Source: Acetobacteraceae bacterium (lineage in GTDB: Bacteria; Pseudomonadota; Alphaproteobacteria; Acetobacterales; Acetobacteraceae). From it: DNA of 64,000 nt. Positions 46,256 through 55,496 of this stretch are shown here, piece after piece (position 1 is the first letter of the stretch; the number at the start of each line of letters is the position of its first letter). The translations under genes and the position numbers were made by a program. The notes beneath the pieces were generated by a model. It saw nothing but the letters and a program-made list of their open reading frames with translations, had not been told where the DNA came from and did no database searches. The stretch is taken from positions 1 through 64,000 of the forward strand of contig CANJJS010000016.1 of assembly GCA_947474705.1 (NCBI GenBank), read 5' to 3'.

Positions 46256-48475
46256 TTACAGGAACGAGACCGGGTCCACGTCCACGTCCACGCGGCCGGA
46301 ATTGGGGACTTTCACGCGGGACAGCCAGGCGGTCAGGATGGGTTGGACGGCGATATCGCGGCGTGTCTTCAGCAGCAGGCGGCGGCGGTGCCGCCCGCGG
46401 AGGATCGCGAGGGGGGCGGGGGCGGGTCCGAGCACGACGATGCCCTCGGCGTGCGGTGCGGCCAGGCCCAGATCGCGGGCCAGGGCGTCGGCGATCGTTG
46501 AGGTGTCGGCGCTGACGATCAGCGCGGCGAGGCGGCCGTAGGGGGGCCAGTTTCCGGGCCTGCGGACGGCCGCCTCGCTGGTCATGAAGGCGTCGAGATC
46601 GCCGTGGATCAGGGCGTCCATGACGGGGTGCTCGGGCGAGAAGGTTTGCAGCAGGACCAGGCCGGGGGCTTCGGCGCGGCCGGCACGGCCCGCGACCTGG
46701 TGCAGCAGTTGGACGGTGCGTTCCGCCGCGCGGAGATCGCCACCGGCGAGGCCGAGGTCGGCGTCCACCACCCCGACCAGGGTCAGATGCGGGAAATGCC
46801 AGCCTTTGGCGACGATTTGGGTGCCGATGATGAGGTCGATTTCGCGGCGTTCGATGGCGGCGGCGGCCTCGGCGGCGGAATGTGGGCCGGGCATGGTGTC
46901 GCTGGCCATGACCAGGCGGCGGGCGTCGGGGAACAGCTCCGTCGCTTCCTCGGTGATGCGTTCGACGCCGGGCCCGACGGCGGTGAGGGAGGCTTCGGCC
47001 TCGCAGGCCGGGCATTTTTCCGGGATGGGCACGTTGTGGCCGCAATGGTGGCAGCGCAGTTCGTGGCGGGCGCGGTGTTCCACCAGCCAGGCCGTGCAGT
47101 TCGGGCACTGCATGCGGTGCCCGCAGCGGCGGCACAGCGTCAGCGGCGCGTAACCGCGGCGGTTGAGAAAGAGCATCGCCTGCTCGCCGCGGGCGATAGT
47201 GTCGCGGATGGCGGCGATCAGTTTCGGGGCGAGGAAGTGGCCGCGTTCGGGCGGGTCGTCGCGGAGGTCGATGGCCTCGATGCGCGGCATGGTGGCGCCG
47301 CCGTGACGGGTCGGCAAATGCAACCGCGTATAGCGGCCCGCCTCCACATTCGCGACCGTCTCCAAACTGGGCGTCGCCGACACGAGAATCGCGGGCGCCT
47401 GACAGAAACGGGCGCGGACCACGGCCATGTCGCGGGCGTGATAGACAACGCCGTCCTCCTGCTTGAACGCGGTTTCGTGTTCCTCATCGATGACGAGGCA
47501 GCCCAGATCGGGGAACGGCAGAAACAAAGCGGAGCGGGCGCCGACGACGACGGGAGCTTTGCCTTCGGCCACCGCGCGCCAGGTGGTGCGTCTGGTGCGT
47601 GACGTGAGGTCGGAGTGCCAGACGGCGGGCGCGACGCCGAAGCGGCGCTGGAACCGCGACAGCCATTGCGAGGACAGCGCGATTTCCGGCAGCAGGATCA
47701 AGGCCTGGCGCCCCAGACGCAGCGCGGCGGCGATGGCCTCCAGATAAACCTCGGTTTTTCCGGACCCGGTGACGCCGTCGAGCAGCGTGACGGAGAATTT
47801 CCGCGCGGCGACGGCCTCGCGCAGCGCGGTGGCGACGTGGGTTTGGTCCTCGGACAGGACGGGGCCGGTGTGGTCCGGGTTGGGGAACACGAACGGGTCG
47901 GGCGTGGGGATCGCGACGGCGACCAGCAGGCCGGCCTCTTGCATGCCGCGGATGACGGTGGCGCCGGTTTCGGCCTGGCGGGCGAGTTCCGCGGTCGTGC
48001 GTGGCTCGGCGGCGGCGAGGCGGTCGAGGACGCGTTGGCGGGCTTCGGTGATGCGGGCGGTTTTCGGGGGGGCGGGCGCGCGGATCCAGCCCAGGGTGGG
48101 GCCGGTGTCGGGGCGAAGGACACGGAGCGCCATGCGCATGACCTCGCCGGGTGGAGAGAGCGTGTAGGCGGCCATCCAGTCGACGAGGCGGCGGAGGTCG
48201 GCGCGCATCGGCGGCGTGTCGACGACGGCGATGACGGGCTTCAGGCGGTTGGCGGCGATGGGTTTGTCCAGGCTGGCGTGGTCCCAGACAACGCCGATTT
48301 CCTCCCGCCGGTTCAGGGGCACCATGACGATGTCGCCGGGGTGGAGGTCGAGTCCGTCCGGCACGCGATAATCGAAGGGGCCCGCGAAGGGGTAGGGCAG
48401 CATCACCGGCACCCGTTGGCCTGCCGTCTGGGCTGTGCTATCCGCCGCGAACAGGTCCGTCACGAGAGTCACCAT
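46256..48475 (-). CDS. priA: primosomal replication helicase PriA
   Basis: 739-aa helicase that restarts stalled replication forks. Walker [20 protein letters not shown] box in [12 protein letters not shown], and the zinc-binding domain with four CxxC pairs ([19 protein letters not shown] then CPAC). N-terminal DNA-binding domain starts [23 protein letters not shown] 48475 is used; GTG 48472 or 48463 are alternatives. This ATG overlaps the transaldolase ATG of the other strand in the same CATG. The stop is ten bases from repeat copy B. Confidence 0.95.
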   Translation of the reverse strand: MVTLVTDLFAADSTAQTAGQRVPVMLPYPFAGPFDYRVPDGLDLHPGDIVMVPLNRREEIGVVWDHASLDKPIAANRLKPVIAVVDTPPMRADLRRLVDWMAAYTLSPPGEVMRMALRVLRPDTGPTLGWIRAPAPPKTARITEARQRVLDRLAAAEPRTTAELARQAETGATVIRGMQEAGLLVAVAIPTPDPFVFPNPDHTGPVLSEDQTHVATALREAVAARKFSVTLLDGVTGSGKTEVYLEAIAAALRLGRQALILLPEIALSSQWLSRFQRRFGVAPAVWHSDLTSRTRRTTWRAVAEGKAPVVVGARSALFLPFPDLGCLVIDEEHETAFKQEDGVVYHARDMAVVRARFCQAPAILVSATPSLETVANVEAGRYTRLHLPTRHGGATMPRIEAIDLRDDPPERGHFLAPKLIAAIRDTIARGEQAMLFLNRRGYAPLTLCRRCGHRMQCPNCTAWLVEHRARHELRCHHCGHNVPIPEKCPACEAEASLTAVGPGVERITEEATELFPDARRLVMASDTMPGPHSAAEAAAAIERREIDLIIGTQIVAKGWHFPHLTLVGVVDADLGLAGGDLRAAERTVQLLHQVAGRAGRAEAPGLVLLQTFSPEHPVMDALIHGDLDAFMTSEAAVRRPGNWPPYGRLAALIVSADTSTIADALARDLGLAAPHAEGIVVLGPAPAPLAILRGRHRRRLLLKTRRDIAVQPILTAWLSRVKVPNSGRVDVDVDPVSFL

Positions 48476-49127
48476 GAAGTTCTTTGTCGATACCGCCGAC
48501 ACCGCCGAAATCAAGTCGCTGTCGTCCAGCGGCCTGCTCGACGGTGTGACCACCAATCCCTCGCTGATCGCCAAGTCCGGCCGCAAATTCGTCGAGGTCA
48601 TCGACGAGATCTGCGACATCGTGCCGGGTCCGGTCAGCGCCGAGGTCGCCGCGACCGATTATGACGGGATGATGCGCGAGGCGCACGTCCTACGCGCGAT
48701 CGCGAAGAATGTCGCCATCAAGGTGCCGCTTACTCCGGACGGGCTGCGGGCCTGCCGGACGCTGCGGGCGACGGGGACGATGGTGAATGTCACCTTGTGT
48801 TTCTCCGCGTCGCAGGCGTTGCTGGCGGCGAAGGCGGGGGCGAGTTTCATCAGTCCCTTCGTCGGGCGGCTGGACGACATCGGCGAGTCCGGCATCGGGC
48901 TGATCGCGGACATCTGCCAGATTTATAAGGCCTATGGCTTCGCGACCGAGGTGTTGGTCGCCTCCATCCGCAATCTTGGGCATGTGGAAGAATCCGCCAA
49001 ACTGGGCGCGCATGTCGCGACGCTGCCGCCGGCGGTGCTGCGGTCCATGTTCAATCATCCGCTGACCGATAAGGGGCTCGCGGCGTTCCTGGCGGATTGG
49101 GCGGCGACCGGTCAGACGATCGCTTGA
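48474..49127 (+). CDS. tal: transaldolase / fructose-6-phosphate aldolase
   Basis: 217-aa small-type (TalC/Fsa) transaldolase. [12 protein letters not shown] at the start, [15 protein letters not shown], Schiff-base Lys in [30 protein letters not shown], and the C-terminal [13 protein letters not shown]. Acts in the pentose phosphate pathway or cleaves fructose 6-phosphate. Its ATG shares the CATG with the divergent priA start. It is followed after 13 bases by the DUF484 gene. Confidence 0.93.
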   Translation: MKFFVDTADTAEIKSLSSSGLLDGVTTNPSLIAKSGRKFVEVIDEICDIVPGPVSAEVAATDYDGMMREAHVLRAIAKNVAIKVPLTPDGLRACRTLRATGTMVNVTLCFSASQALLAAKAGASFISPFVGRLDDIGESGIGLIADICQIYKAYGFATEVLVASIRNLGHVEESAKLGAHVATLPPAVLRSMFNHPLTDKGLAAFLADWAATGQTIA

Positions 49128-49140
49128 CGCGGTTCGCGGC

Positions 49141-49782
49141 ATGAGCGGGGAGGCGGACTCCGCCGCTGTCGCCGCGTATTTGCGGGCGAACCCGGGCTGG
49201 CTGGCGGAGAATCCCGACCTGTACCGAATTCTGACCCCGCCAGTGCGTGTGTACGGCGAAGTGCTGGCCGACCACATGGCCGCCATGGTGCAGGCGGAAC
49301 GCGCCCATGCGGCGGCGATGGAGGAGCGGGCGGACGGCGTCCTGGCCGCGGGCCGCGCCGCCGCGGGGATGGCGACGCGGGTGCAGGAGGCGGTGTTGGC
49401 GCTGCTGCGCGCGTCCGATCCGCTGGAATGCGTGGCGCACGAAATACCTTCGATTTTGGCGGTCGATTCCGCGCATGTGTGCATCGAGGCGATCATGCCG
49501 GGCACGCTGCCTCTGCCAGAGGGCACGGTGGCGCGGTTATTGGGCGGGCGGCAGGTGTTGTTCCGGGATACCGTCACCGATACGCGGCGGTTGCACGCGG
49601 AGGCGGCGGGCCTGGCGGGGCATGACGCGCTGGTGATGGTGCCCGCGCATGGGCCGCCGTGTTTGCTGGCGCTGCTGGCGCGGGACCGGACAGTGCTGGA
49701 CCCGGTGCGCGGCGCGGGGGCGCTGGGGTTTTTGGGGCGGGCGATCGCGTCCTCCATGGGGCGGACCTGGGGCGGGCGGTGA
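49141..49782 (+). CDS. DUF484 family protein
   Basis: 213-aa protein of the DUF484 family, which has a GAF-like fold and usually lies next to xerC. The N-terminal VAAYLRANPGWLAENPDLYR and the coiled region before the GAF-like core (QEAVLALLRASDPLECVAHE, then HDALVMVPAHGPPCLLALLA) match. Role not established; possibly linked to chromosome segregation or envelope functions. Its stop overlaps the xerC GTG (GTGA). Confidence 0.88.
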   Translation: MSGEADSAAVAAYLRANPGWLAENPDLYRILTPPVRVYGEVLADHMAAMVQAERAHAAAMEERADGVLAAGRAAAGMATRVQEAVLALLRASDPLECVAHEIPSILAVDSAHVCIEAIMPGTLPLPEGTVARLLGGRQVLFRDTVTDTRRLHAEAAGLAGHDALVMVPAHGPPCLLALLARDRTVLDPVRGAGALGFLGRAIASSMGRTWGGR

Positions 49783-50690
49783 CGGCCGACGAGGCCCGGA
49801 CGGCGTTTTTGTCGTGGCTTTTGCTGGAGAAGCGGGCTTCGCCGTTGACGGTCGAGGCTTATGGGACGGACCTCGCCAGTTTTCTTGGGTTCTTATCGGG
49901 ACATTTGGGAGGCGAGGTTTTTCTCGCGGATCTGGGGTCCGTGGGACAGGCCGATCTTCGAGGTTGGCTGGCGTCTTTGGCGAATGAAGGGCTCGTGAAT
50001 GCGTCGCGGGCCCGGCATTTGTCGGCGGTGCGAAGTTTTTACGCGTATCTGGCGCGGCATTTGGGGATCGAGAATCCGGCGGTGAAGCTGGTGGCGACGC
50101 CCCGGGCGCGGCGGCCGTTGCCACGCGCGCTGGCGGTGGAGGCGGCGCGCGGGGTCGCGGACGATATCGGCGAGGTCTCGGACACGGCCGCGGTGCAGGC
50201 GCGGGATACGGCGTTGTTTACGTTGCTGTATGGGTGCGGGCTGCGGATCGCGGAGGCTCTGTCGTTGAATGTGGGGGATGTTGCTTCGTTGAGCGCGGAT
50301 GCGGCGTTGCGTGTCGTGGGGAAGGGGTCGAAGGAGCGGCTGGTGCCGGTGTTGCCGGCGGTGCGGGAGGCGATTCTTGCGTGGTTGCGGCTGCATCCGG
50401 GTGGGGGGCCGGAGGCGCCTTTGTTCGTCGGGGTCCGCGGCGGGCGGTTGGATGCGGCGGTGGCGCAGCGCACGCTTCGAGAATACCGGCGGTTGAATGG
50501 GTTGCCGGAGCATGCGACGCCGCATGCTCTGCGGCACTCTTTCGCGACGCATTTGTTGGCGGGGGGGGCGGATTTGCGGTCGATCCAGGATTTGCTGGGG
50601 CATGCGAGTTTGTCGACGACGCAGCGGTATACGAGTGTGGATGAGGTGAAGTTGTTGGAGGTTTGGCGGAAGGCGCATCCTAGGGGGTAG
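49779..50690 (+). CDS. xerC: tyrosine recombinase XerC
   Basis: 303-aa site-specific recombinase that resolves chromosome dimers with XerD. N-terminal SAM-like domain (LLEKRASPLTVEAYGTDL); catalytic residues visible as Arg in YGCGLRIAEAL, Lys in GKGSKERLVPV, HALRHSFATHLL (HxxR), GHASLSTTQRYT (His and the nucleophilic Tyr). GTG 49779 overlaps the DUF484 stop. The end of the housekeeping block: base composition drops sharply right after it. Confidence 0.95.
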   Translation: MTADEARTAFLSWLLLEKRASPLTVEAYGTDLASFLGFLSGHLGGEVFLADLGSVGQADLRGWLASLANEGLVNASRARHLSAVRSFYAYLARHLGIENPAVKLVATPRARRPLPRALAVEAARGVADDIGEVSDTAAVQARDTALFTLLYGCGLRIAEALSLNVGDVASLSADAALRVVGKGSKERLVPVLPAVREAILAWLRLHPGGGPEAPLFVGVRGGRLDAAVAQRTLREYRRLNGLPEHATPHALRHSFATHLLAGGADLRSIQDLLGHASLSTTQRYTSVDEVKLLEVWRKAHPRG

Positions 50691-50842
50691 GGGGGCGAAA
50701 GCCAGTCGTTTGAATGGAAACATGGTATGACGAACCTATTCCGATATCGAATGGATGGGTGTTCAAGGAGTTTTGTGCACATAAGATAATTCCTGACGTA
50801 TCCTCAATTATTCAGGGCCACCTTAGAAAATTCAACCGCCAT

Positions 50843-50875
50843 CCAACGCGGCCATTGACAGCGTTGGTTTTTTTT
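50843..50875 (+). terminator. intrinsic terminator downstream of xerC
   Basis: Perfect 7-bp stem ccaacgc (50843-50849) / gcgttgg (50861-50867) followed by eight Ts. Correctly oriented to end the tal / DUF484 / xerC transcript, though 150 bp after the xerC stop. The 269 bp between xerC and the HEPN remnant are AT-rich and hold no gene. Confidence 0.85.
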
Positions 50876-50959
50876 GTTCATTAAGGTCGGTTTGAGGCAT
50901 TTCTAGAGGTGCTGTAAACATTCTCGGTTACGGGAGCAAATAAGCAGCTTGATTGGAGG

Positions 50960-51547
50960 TCAATTATTCAGATGAGGGTCTGCGCAGACAGCATCGAAGA
51001 GGCATTTGGCATACTCGTTAAATTGATCGATTGTTCTTACGATATCAGAAAAGCTAAGATCGAGTGCATCATCATTATGGTGTACTATTTTATTCCTTTT
51101 ATCGACCGTAGAGGCGATAACGTCCTTGTATTTCGAGACGTCGGATGCTGAAAGGTCGATGCCAATAGTTTTGAACGCTTGCATCGTCTTATAGTAATTG
51201 GGAGATATTAGATTGGAAATGTCCTTCTTGTTTTTTTTTGCTAAAAACGCTTTGAATTGAGGTTTCGCCTTGTCGTGCTCCGCTATTCACACGACCAGAT
51301 TGAATGGAAGATTGGCGGAATTGATCCGTTCTTGGAGTCTATCAACATATGCAGCTGCCAAATCCTGAATAAATGCTTCCAGCATCGAACATGCGCTGAC
51401 CAAATATGATTTAATAAATACGTTTTGGTGCTCATAAAAAAGACTGTCGGGTGGGTCTTTCATCGACCGTGCACTAGACTCGATAACAACCTTCTTCAGG
51501 TTCTCGAATTGGCCCACAAAATTGGATAAAAGGGTTGTATCAATCAC
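50960..51547 (-). pseudogene. RiboL-PSP-HEPN-like protein with in-frame TGA
   Basis: HEPN-type protein broken by one stop codon. From GTG 51547, coupled to the DUF262 stop as GTGA, 86 codons run to a TGA at 51287-51289. The same frame then continues for 108 codons to 50960, with sensible sequence throughout (FKAFLAKKNKKDISNLIS). The second part holds the HEPN catalytic motif RNKIVH (RX4H, codons 151-156). If TGA is a mutated TGG the intact protein had about 195 residues. HEPN proteins are RNases in toxin-antitoxin and defence systems; pairing with DUF262 is known for this family. Lower GC than the chromosome. Confidence 0.78.
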
Positions 51548-52605
51548 TTGATGGCGGCCCGCAGCCCATTATTCCAAAATCGATTTCGGCTAGCGATTGT
51601 CGTCCTCTGTTGAACCCCACCTGCAGTCAGTCGACGGAAGGCAGGCGAGGCGCAGAGTTTCACGAATGCCTTGCGTATCTCACCTCTTTTTTCCCGAAGT
51701 ATCTCTGTATCGATGTCGCCAAGCGAGCCCATGAGCAAGTCATAATAAACCACTCCTTGCCTTTTCCGGCCACTGCTGATGTTAGAAAAAATCTCCTCTT
51801 CTGAGAAAATTTCTTGACATGCGGCCAGTGCGCGTTCGAAGTCCGAACGTAGCTCATTAATTCTATCCGTGTCGAAGCTCTTTGACTTCTCCATGAATCT
51901 ATCTAGAAATTTCGCTAGATTGTCGCTGTAAATTCCGTCAGTTTCTTTAAATGCGAAGTACCGTAGGACTAGTTCATCGCCTTCGCGTGAGTTCTTTTTT
52001 GTCTGACCGGACTTGCCCATTTTAAAGTTGCTGATAGCGGGATGGTTGGCAAGCTCGCTAAGCAGGTCATCAAAGGGGCCCGCGAAAAGTGCGTGGCGGA
52101 TTTCCTGATCTGAGAGTTCAACCGCGCCTTTGTTGAGGCGGGAAAAAATCTCGGCGATTAACGCGGGAGGATTTTCATTGCGGAGAACAACGCAACGAAT
52201 TGTTGTCGATTCGAAATCGGCCGCCAGCGGCCCGAGTTCGGAAAATTTTTTCCCTTCAAGTTCCGGGAAGGCCGTCATTCCCTCGAGCGCAAAGTCATCG
52301 TCCATGAAGCGAATAATGGTCGTAATTCTCTGTACTCCGTCAATAACCAAATGCGACCGCTTGTCGTTCTCGGCGAAATAGCATGACGGAAGCGGAATCC
52401 TCATCAGACAGGATTCTATGAACTTGGATGCTCTGCCCCAACCGTCCTTGTCCCACTTATATTGTCTTTGAAAGTCAGGGTCGAGAATTAGCTTTGGAGG
52501 GTTCGCCTTTGCGCGCTGCGCCAATGTCTCGAACGGGTAGTCAACAGTATGCAGGCTCAGCGTTGCGGATTGCGTCTTCTCAGAGGCCCCTGTCGTCTCG
52601 CTCAT
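51544..52605 (-). CDS. DUF262 domain protein (GmrSD/ParB-like nuclease fold)
   Basis: 353-aa DUF262 protein from ATG 52605. Family motifs: LDPDFQRQYKWDKDGW (41-56), the DGxQR catalytic-type motif as DGVQR at 89-93, and FSRLNKGAVELSDQEIRHAL. DUF262 proteins include the GmrS subunit of type IV restriction enzymes and partners in phage defence. It stands alone with no DUF1524 nuclease part. Its stop is within the start of the HEPN gene, so the two form a coupled pair. Base composition and AT-rich flanks suggest acquisition. Confidence 0.88.
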   Translation of the reverse strand: MSETTGASEKTQSATLSLHTVDYPFETLAQRAKANPPKLILDPDFQRQYKWDKDGWGRASKFIESCLMRIPLPSCYFAENDKRSHLVIDGVQRITTIIRFMDDDFALEGMTAFPELEGKKFSELGPLAADFESTTIRCVVLRNENPPALIAEIFSRLNKGAVELSDQEIRHALFAGPFDDLLSELANHPAISNFKMGKSGQTKKNSREGDELVLRYFAFKETDGIYSDNLAKFLDRFMEKSKSFDTDRINELRSDFERALAACQEIFSEEEIFSNISSGRKRQGVVYYDLLMGSLGDIDTEILREKRGEIRKAFVKLCASPAFRRLTAGGVQQRTTIASRNRFWNNGLRAAIK

Positions 52606-53191
52606 GCAAATTTTCCCGCCGTGATCACGATACCGGATGTTATCATTAGAATCTCCACACCCCAATTATCGACACCGTCCGGTATCAGCCGGATCAGGGG
52701 GGCGTAGACCCCAGCACCCGCGCCGTATCCCGACCGATCAAGGAGGCGTCTAGTTTGTTTGCACAACGCACCGCACGATAGTGTATCAGATATCCGTACC
52801 CAAAAATATTGTCAATCGCCTTGTGTCCCAAAGATCAGTCAATCGCGTATACGCAGGTGCTGGCCGTTAATCATTTTGACGAGGTCGTGTTAGACCGGCG
52901 TGGTAATAGACACGCCGCCCAGCTCATGAGACGGCCCGGGGCTTAGAGAATGGCCAGCCTGGTTGTGGTACTATCTCTGTCGATCACGAGGATTGCTTTC
53001 GTCCAGTCCGCGCGGATGAAATCGCAGACGTAATGGGCGGCCGGCTCCGCGGTCCCATGCGTTGACACGTCAGGAATTTGGCTGATTGGGATATATGGGC
53101 AATAGCTCAATATCATTCTAGATAATACTTTGGTCGCAGGGGCATTTCTGTCTTCGCCCTTGCGAATTTTCTTTCTGCCCACGACAATCCG
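52606..53191. other. gene-poor island segment
   Basis: About 590 bp between the DUF262 gene and a short plus-strand frame. Reading frames here are short and interrupted; none has a convincing start and homology together. Base composition is intermediate. It may hold remnants of genes acquired with the island. The promoter for the minus-strand DUF262 gene must lie near 52606-52680 but was not recognised. Confidence 0.45.
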
Positions 53192-53443
53192 ATGCCCTCC
53201 GTTGAAAGACGCCAAATGCCCTGCCGCAACGACGAACATGTTTGCAATGAAGCGGCGAACGAATTGCCGCTTGCCCGAGATTTCATCTGGGCGAGCGGAT
53301 GCGAGGAAATGCAACGCCTTAAAGCCCTCTCCGGCTGCAGCCGCGCCGTCGTCGATCTGACCCCAGAGGAGATCGCGCGAATGGCGGCTACCCGCATGGC
53401 CCCCGAACACGACCACCTCAACGCGCTGCTGGATAACAAATAG
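53192..53443 (+). CDS. hypothetical protein, low confidence
   Basis: 83-codon frame (from ATG 53192; open back to 53126). The second half (LTPEEIARMAATRMAPEHDH, ending in ALLDNK) has strongly G/C-biased third positions, as real genes here do; the first half does not. A longer frame on the other strand (52943-53566) is considered a shadow because its codon bias is weaker. No family recognised. It may be the 3' remnant of a longer gene. Confidence 0.3.
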   Translation: MPSVERRQMPCRNDEHVCNEAANELPLARDFIWASGCEEMQRLKALSGCSRAVVDLTPEEIARMAATRMAPEHDHLNALLDNK

Positions 53444-53505
53444 GCCGCCGCCGCATGCCATTCCTCTGCCCATTACGCGGAGGGCGATTGAACCGCTTCC
53501 CTCAT

Positions 53506-53525
53506 TGGTAATCTTTATGTTACCA
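53506..53525 (+). promoter_or_regulatory. inverted repeat at the toxin-antitoxin promoter
   Basis: tggtaa (53506-53511) and ttacca (53520-53525) with an 8-base spacer lie directly before the toxin ATG. The spacing fits an operator bound by the antitoxin of a type II system, giving autorepression. A -35-like ttgaac lies about 18 bases upstream. Inferred by position and symmetry only. Confidence 0.5.
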
Positions 53526-53875
53526 TGATCGTCATGCGGACGCTCCGGGAATATCTCGACGACCAAGCCCGAAGCCCGTTCGCGCGCTGGCTCGACGGTC
53601 TCGCGGCACCGGCGGCGTTAAAGGTCCGAACGGCTCTGGCGCGGCTGGAAGCCGGCAATACCTCCGCGCTGAAAAGCGTCGGCGGCGGTGTCCATGAGGC
53701 GCGGATCGACTTTGGGCCGGGGTATCGCGTGTATCTCGGCCTCGACGGCGTCGAACTGGTGATCCTGCTGGGCGGAAGCGCCAAGGCGCGGCAGAGCGCC
53801 GCGATCGCCGATGCCCAGGCGAGATGGGCCGACTATCGGCGCCGAAAGCGTTCGGGTGAAGAGGAGACAGAGTGA
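53525..53875 (+). CDS. HigB/RelE-type toxin (COG3657 addiction module killer)
   Basis: 116-aa small basic toxin of the RelE/HigB superfamily, COG3657 subtype, predicted mRNA endonuclease. Visible signatures: LREYLDDQARSPFARWLDGL, ALKVRTALARLEAGNTSALK, GGGVHEARIDFGPGYRVYLG and VILLGGSAKARQSAAIADA. ATG 53525 (or ATG 53534, MRTLREYL) is preceded by the inverted repeat. Toxin first, antitoxin second, sharing TGATG, is the usual HigBA order. Confidence 0.87.
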   Translation: MIVMRTLREYLDDQARSPFARWLDGLAAPAALKVRTALARLEAGNTSALKSVGGGVHEARIDFGPGYRVYLGLDGVELVILLGGSAKARQSAAIADAQARWADYRRRKRSGEEETE

Positions 53876-54234
53876 TGCCTTTGACCAGAGACTTCCGCGA
53901 AACGGTGAAAACCCGCGCCGGCCGGGACCCGGCATTCCGCGCGGGCCTCTACCAGGAGGCCGTGCAGGCCCTGTTGGACGGCGACCTCGGCACGGCGAAA
54001 ATCCTGCTCCGAGACACCATAAACGCGACCGCCGGCTACGCCCGCCTCGCCGCGATCGTCGATGTCCCCGAAAAATCGCTGATGCGCATGTTCGGCCCCA
54101 ACGGCAATCCGCGTGCGGAAAACCTGATCGCGGTGGTCGCGGCGTTGAAAGAGGCATGCGGCCTGTCGCTGACCGTCTACGCCGCGCCGCGCCGCCGCAA
54201 ACACGCTCGAGCGCCCCAGCCCGCGGCGCCGTAA
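53875..54234 (+). CDS. HigA-type antitoxin (COG3636)
   Basis: 119-aa DNA-binding antitoxin, COG3636 type. TAKILLRDTINATAGYARLA and VDVPEKSLMRMFGPNGNPRA show the HTH region; the C-terminus is basic and disordered. It neutralises the adjacent toxin and is expected to repress the promoter through the inverted repeat at 53506-53525. GTG 53872 would also fit the frame; ATG 53875 is preferred as it overlaps the toxin stop by one base. Confidence 0.85.
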   Translation: MPLTRDFRETVKTRAGRDPAFRAGLYQEAVQALLDGDLGTAKILLRDTINATAGYARLAAIVDVPEKSLMRMFGPNGNPRAENLIAVVAALKEACGLSLTVYAAPRRRKHARAPQPAAP

Positions 54235-54271
54235 GTCATGCCAGCCGTCCGGACGAATGGCGTATCGCCAT

Positions 54272-54306
54272 GCCGCGCCGGGTGGCCCGGTCGAGCCTGG
54301 CCATGA
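54272..54306. repeat. 36-bp palindromic dispersed repeat, copy 2
   Basis: On the minus strand this reads almost identically to 22918-22953 (about 33 of 36 positions), with the palindrome tggccaggctcgaccgggcca. It lies between the antitoxin gene and the TIGR03032 gene. The arms differ at one pair relative to copy 1. The 183-bp gap holding it contains no gene. Confidence 0.65.
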
Positions 54307-54417
54307 CAAAGAGAGGCATGGCGGATCGGTTCAGGCGCCACCCCCGCGTCTCGACGACGCCGCGACCGCCCGATAAGATGAAACACCCTTCGCGCCCCCA
54401 TTACGCCGGACACCGCC

Positions 54418-55491
54418 ATGCCGCCCAGCGATACAATTCTTCCCTCCGCGCCCCAGGCGACGCTGGAAATCCAAACATCCCGGCAATTCCCCAATTTTCT
54501 GGCGGAACAAGGGATCAGCCTCGCGCTGACCACCTACCAGGCCGGCAAATTGTTTCTGCTCGGCACAAGGCCCGACGGACGTCTGTCGGTCTTCGAACGC
54601 ACGCTGGAACGCTGCATGGGCCTGCACGCCACCGCCGAGGCCCTGCATGTCGCCACCCTGTACCAGATCTGGAAATTCCAGAACGTGCTCCCGCCGGGCA
54701 CAACCCAGAACGAGCACGACGCGGTCTTCACGCCGCGCATGTCGTGGGTCACCGGCGACCTCGATGTCCACGACCTCGCCTTGGGCGCCGACGGCACGCC
54801 GGTCTTCGTCAACACGCTGTTCAGTTGCCTCGCCAGCGTCTCCGCCACCGCCAGCTTCACGCCCCTGTGGAAACCCCGCTTCATAAGCCGCCTGGCCGCC
54901 GAGGACCGGTGCCACCTGAACGGCATGGCCATGCGCGACGGCAAACCGGCCTTCGCGACGGCGGTCGGACAGTCCGACGTCGCCGATGGCTGGCGGGAAC
55001 ACCGCCGGAGCGGCGGCTGCCTGATCGACGTCGAAAGCGGCGAGGTCGCGGTGACCGGCCTGTCGATGCCGCACTCGCCGCGCTGGCATAACGGCAAACT
55101 CTGGATGCTGAACGCCGGCACCGGAGACTTCGGCTGGGCCGATACCGCGGCGGGCAAATTCGAGCCCGTGGCATTCTGCGCCGGCTATGCCCGCGGCCTG
55201 TCGCTGATTGGCGACTTCGCGCTGATCGGGCTGTCGTTGCCGCGCGACAACAAGACCTTCACCGGCCTGCCGCTGGACGACGAACTGACCCGGCGCGGCG
55301 CCGAACCGCGTTGCGCCGTGCTCGTCATCGATCTCCGCACCGGCGACACCGTGCACTGGGCGCGCTTCACCGGCGTCGTCACCGAACTCTACGACGTCGC
55401 CGCGATACCGGGCTCGCGCCGGCCCTCGGCGATCGGCTTCCGCTCCGACGAAATCCGCCGCGTGATCTCCATCGGCGACTCGGAGCTCTAA
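54418..55491 (+). CDS. TIGR03032 family protein
   Basis: 357-aa protein of the TIGR03032 (DUF4915-like) family, probably a beta-propeller. Blocks: SLALTTYQAGKLFLLGTRPDG, CMGLHATAEALHVATLYQIW, CHLNGMAMRDGKPAFATAVG, MPHSPRWHNGKLWMLNAGTG and IGLSLPRDNKTF. No signal peptide. Biochemical function is not known; such genes often lie beside TPR or glycosylation genes, as here. The downstream TPR/glycosyltransferase gene begins six bases after the stop. Confidence 0.85.
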   Translation: MPPSDTILPSAPQATLEIQTSRQFPNFLAEQGISLALTTYQAGKLFLLGTRPDGRLSVFERTLERCMGLHATAEALHVATLYQIWKFQNVLPPGTTQNEHDAVFTPRMSWVTGDLDVHDLALGADGTPVFVNTLFSCLASVSATASFTPLWKPRFISRLAAEDRCHLNGMAMRDGKPAFATAVGQSDVADGWREHRRSGGCLIDVESGEVAVTGLSMPHSPRWHNGKLWMLNAGTGDFGWADTAAGKFEPVAFCAGYARGLSLIGDFALIGLSLPRDNKTFTGLPLDDELTRRGAEPRCAVLVIDLRTGDTVHWARFTGVVTELYDVAAIPGSRRPSAIGFRSDEIRRVISIGDSEL

Positions 55492-55496
55492 CCCCC

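Noticed and set aside
51231-51239. Frameshift in the T9 run inside the HEPN gene
   Set aside because: Codon-by-codon reading shows the frame is continuous across the run; the TGA at 51287-51289 is the only lesion.
52943-53566. 207-codon minus-strand frame in the island
   Set aside because: Third-position bias favours the plus-strand frame in the same place, and it runs across the toxin promoter.
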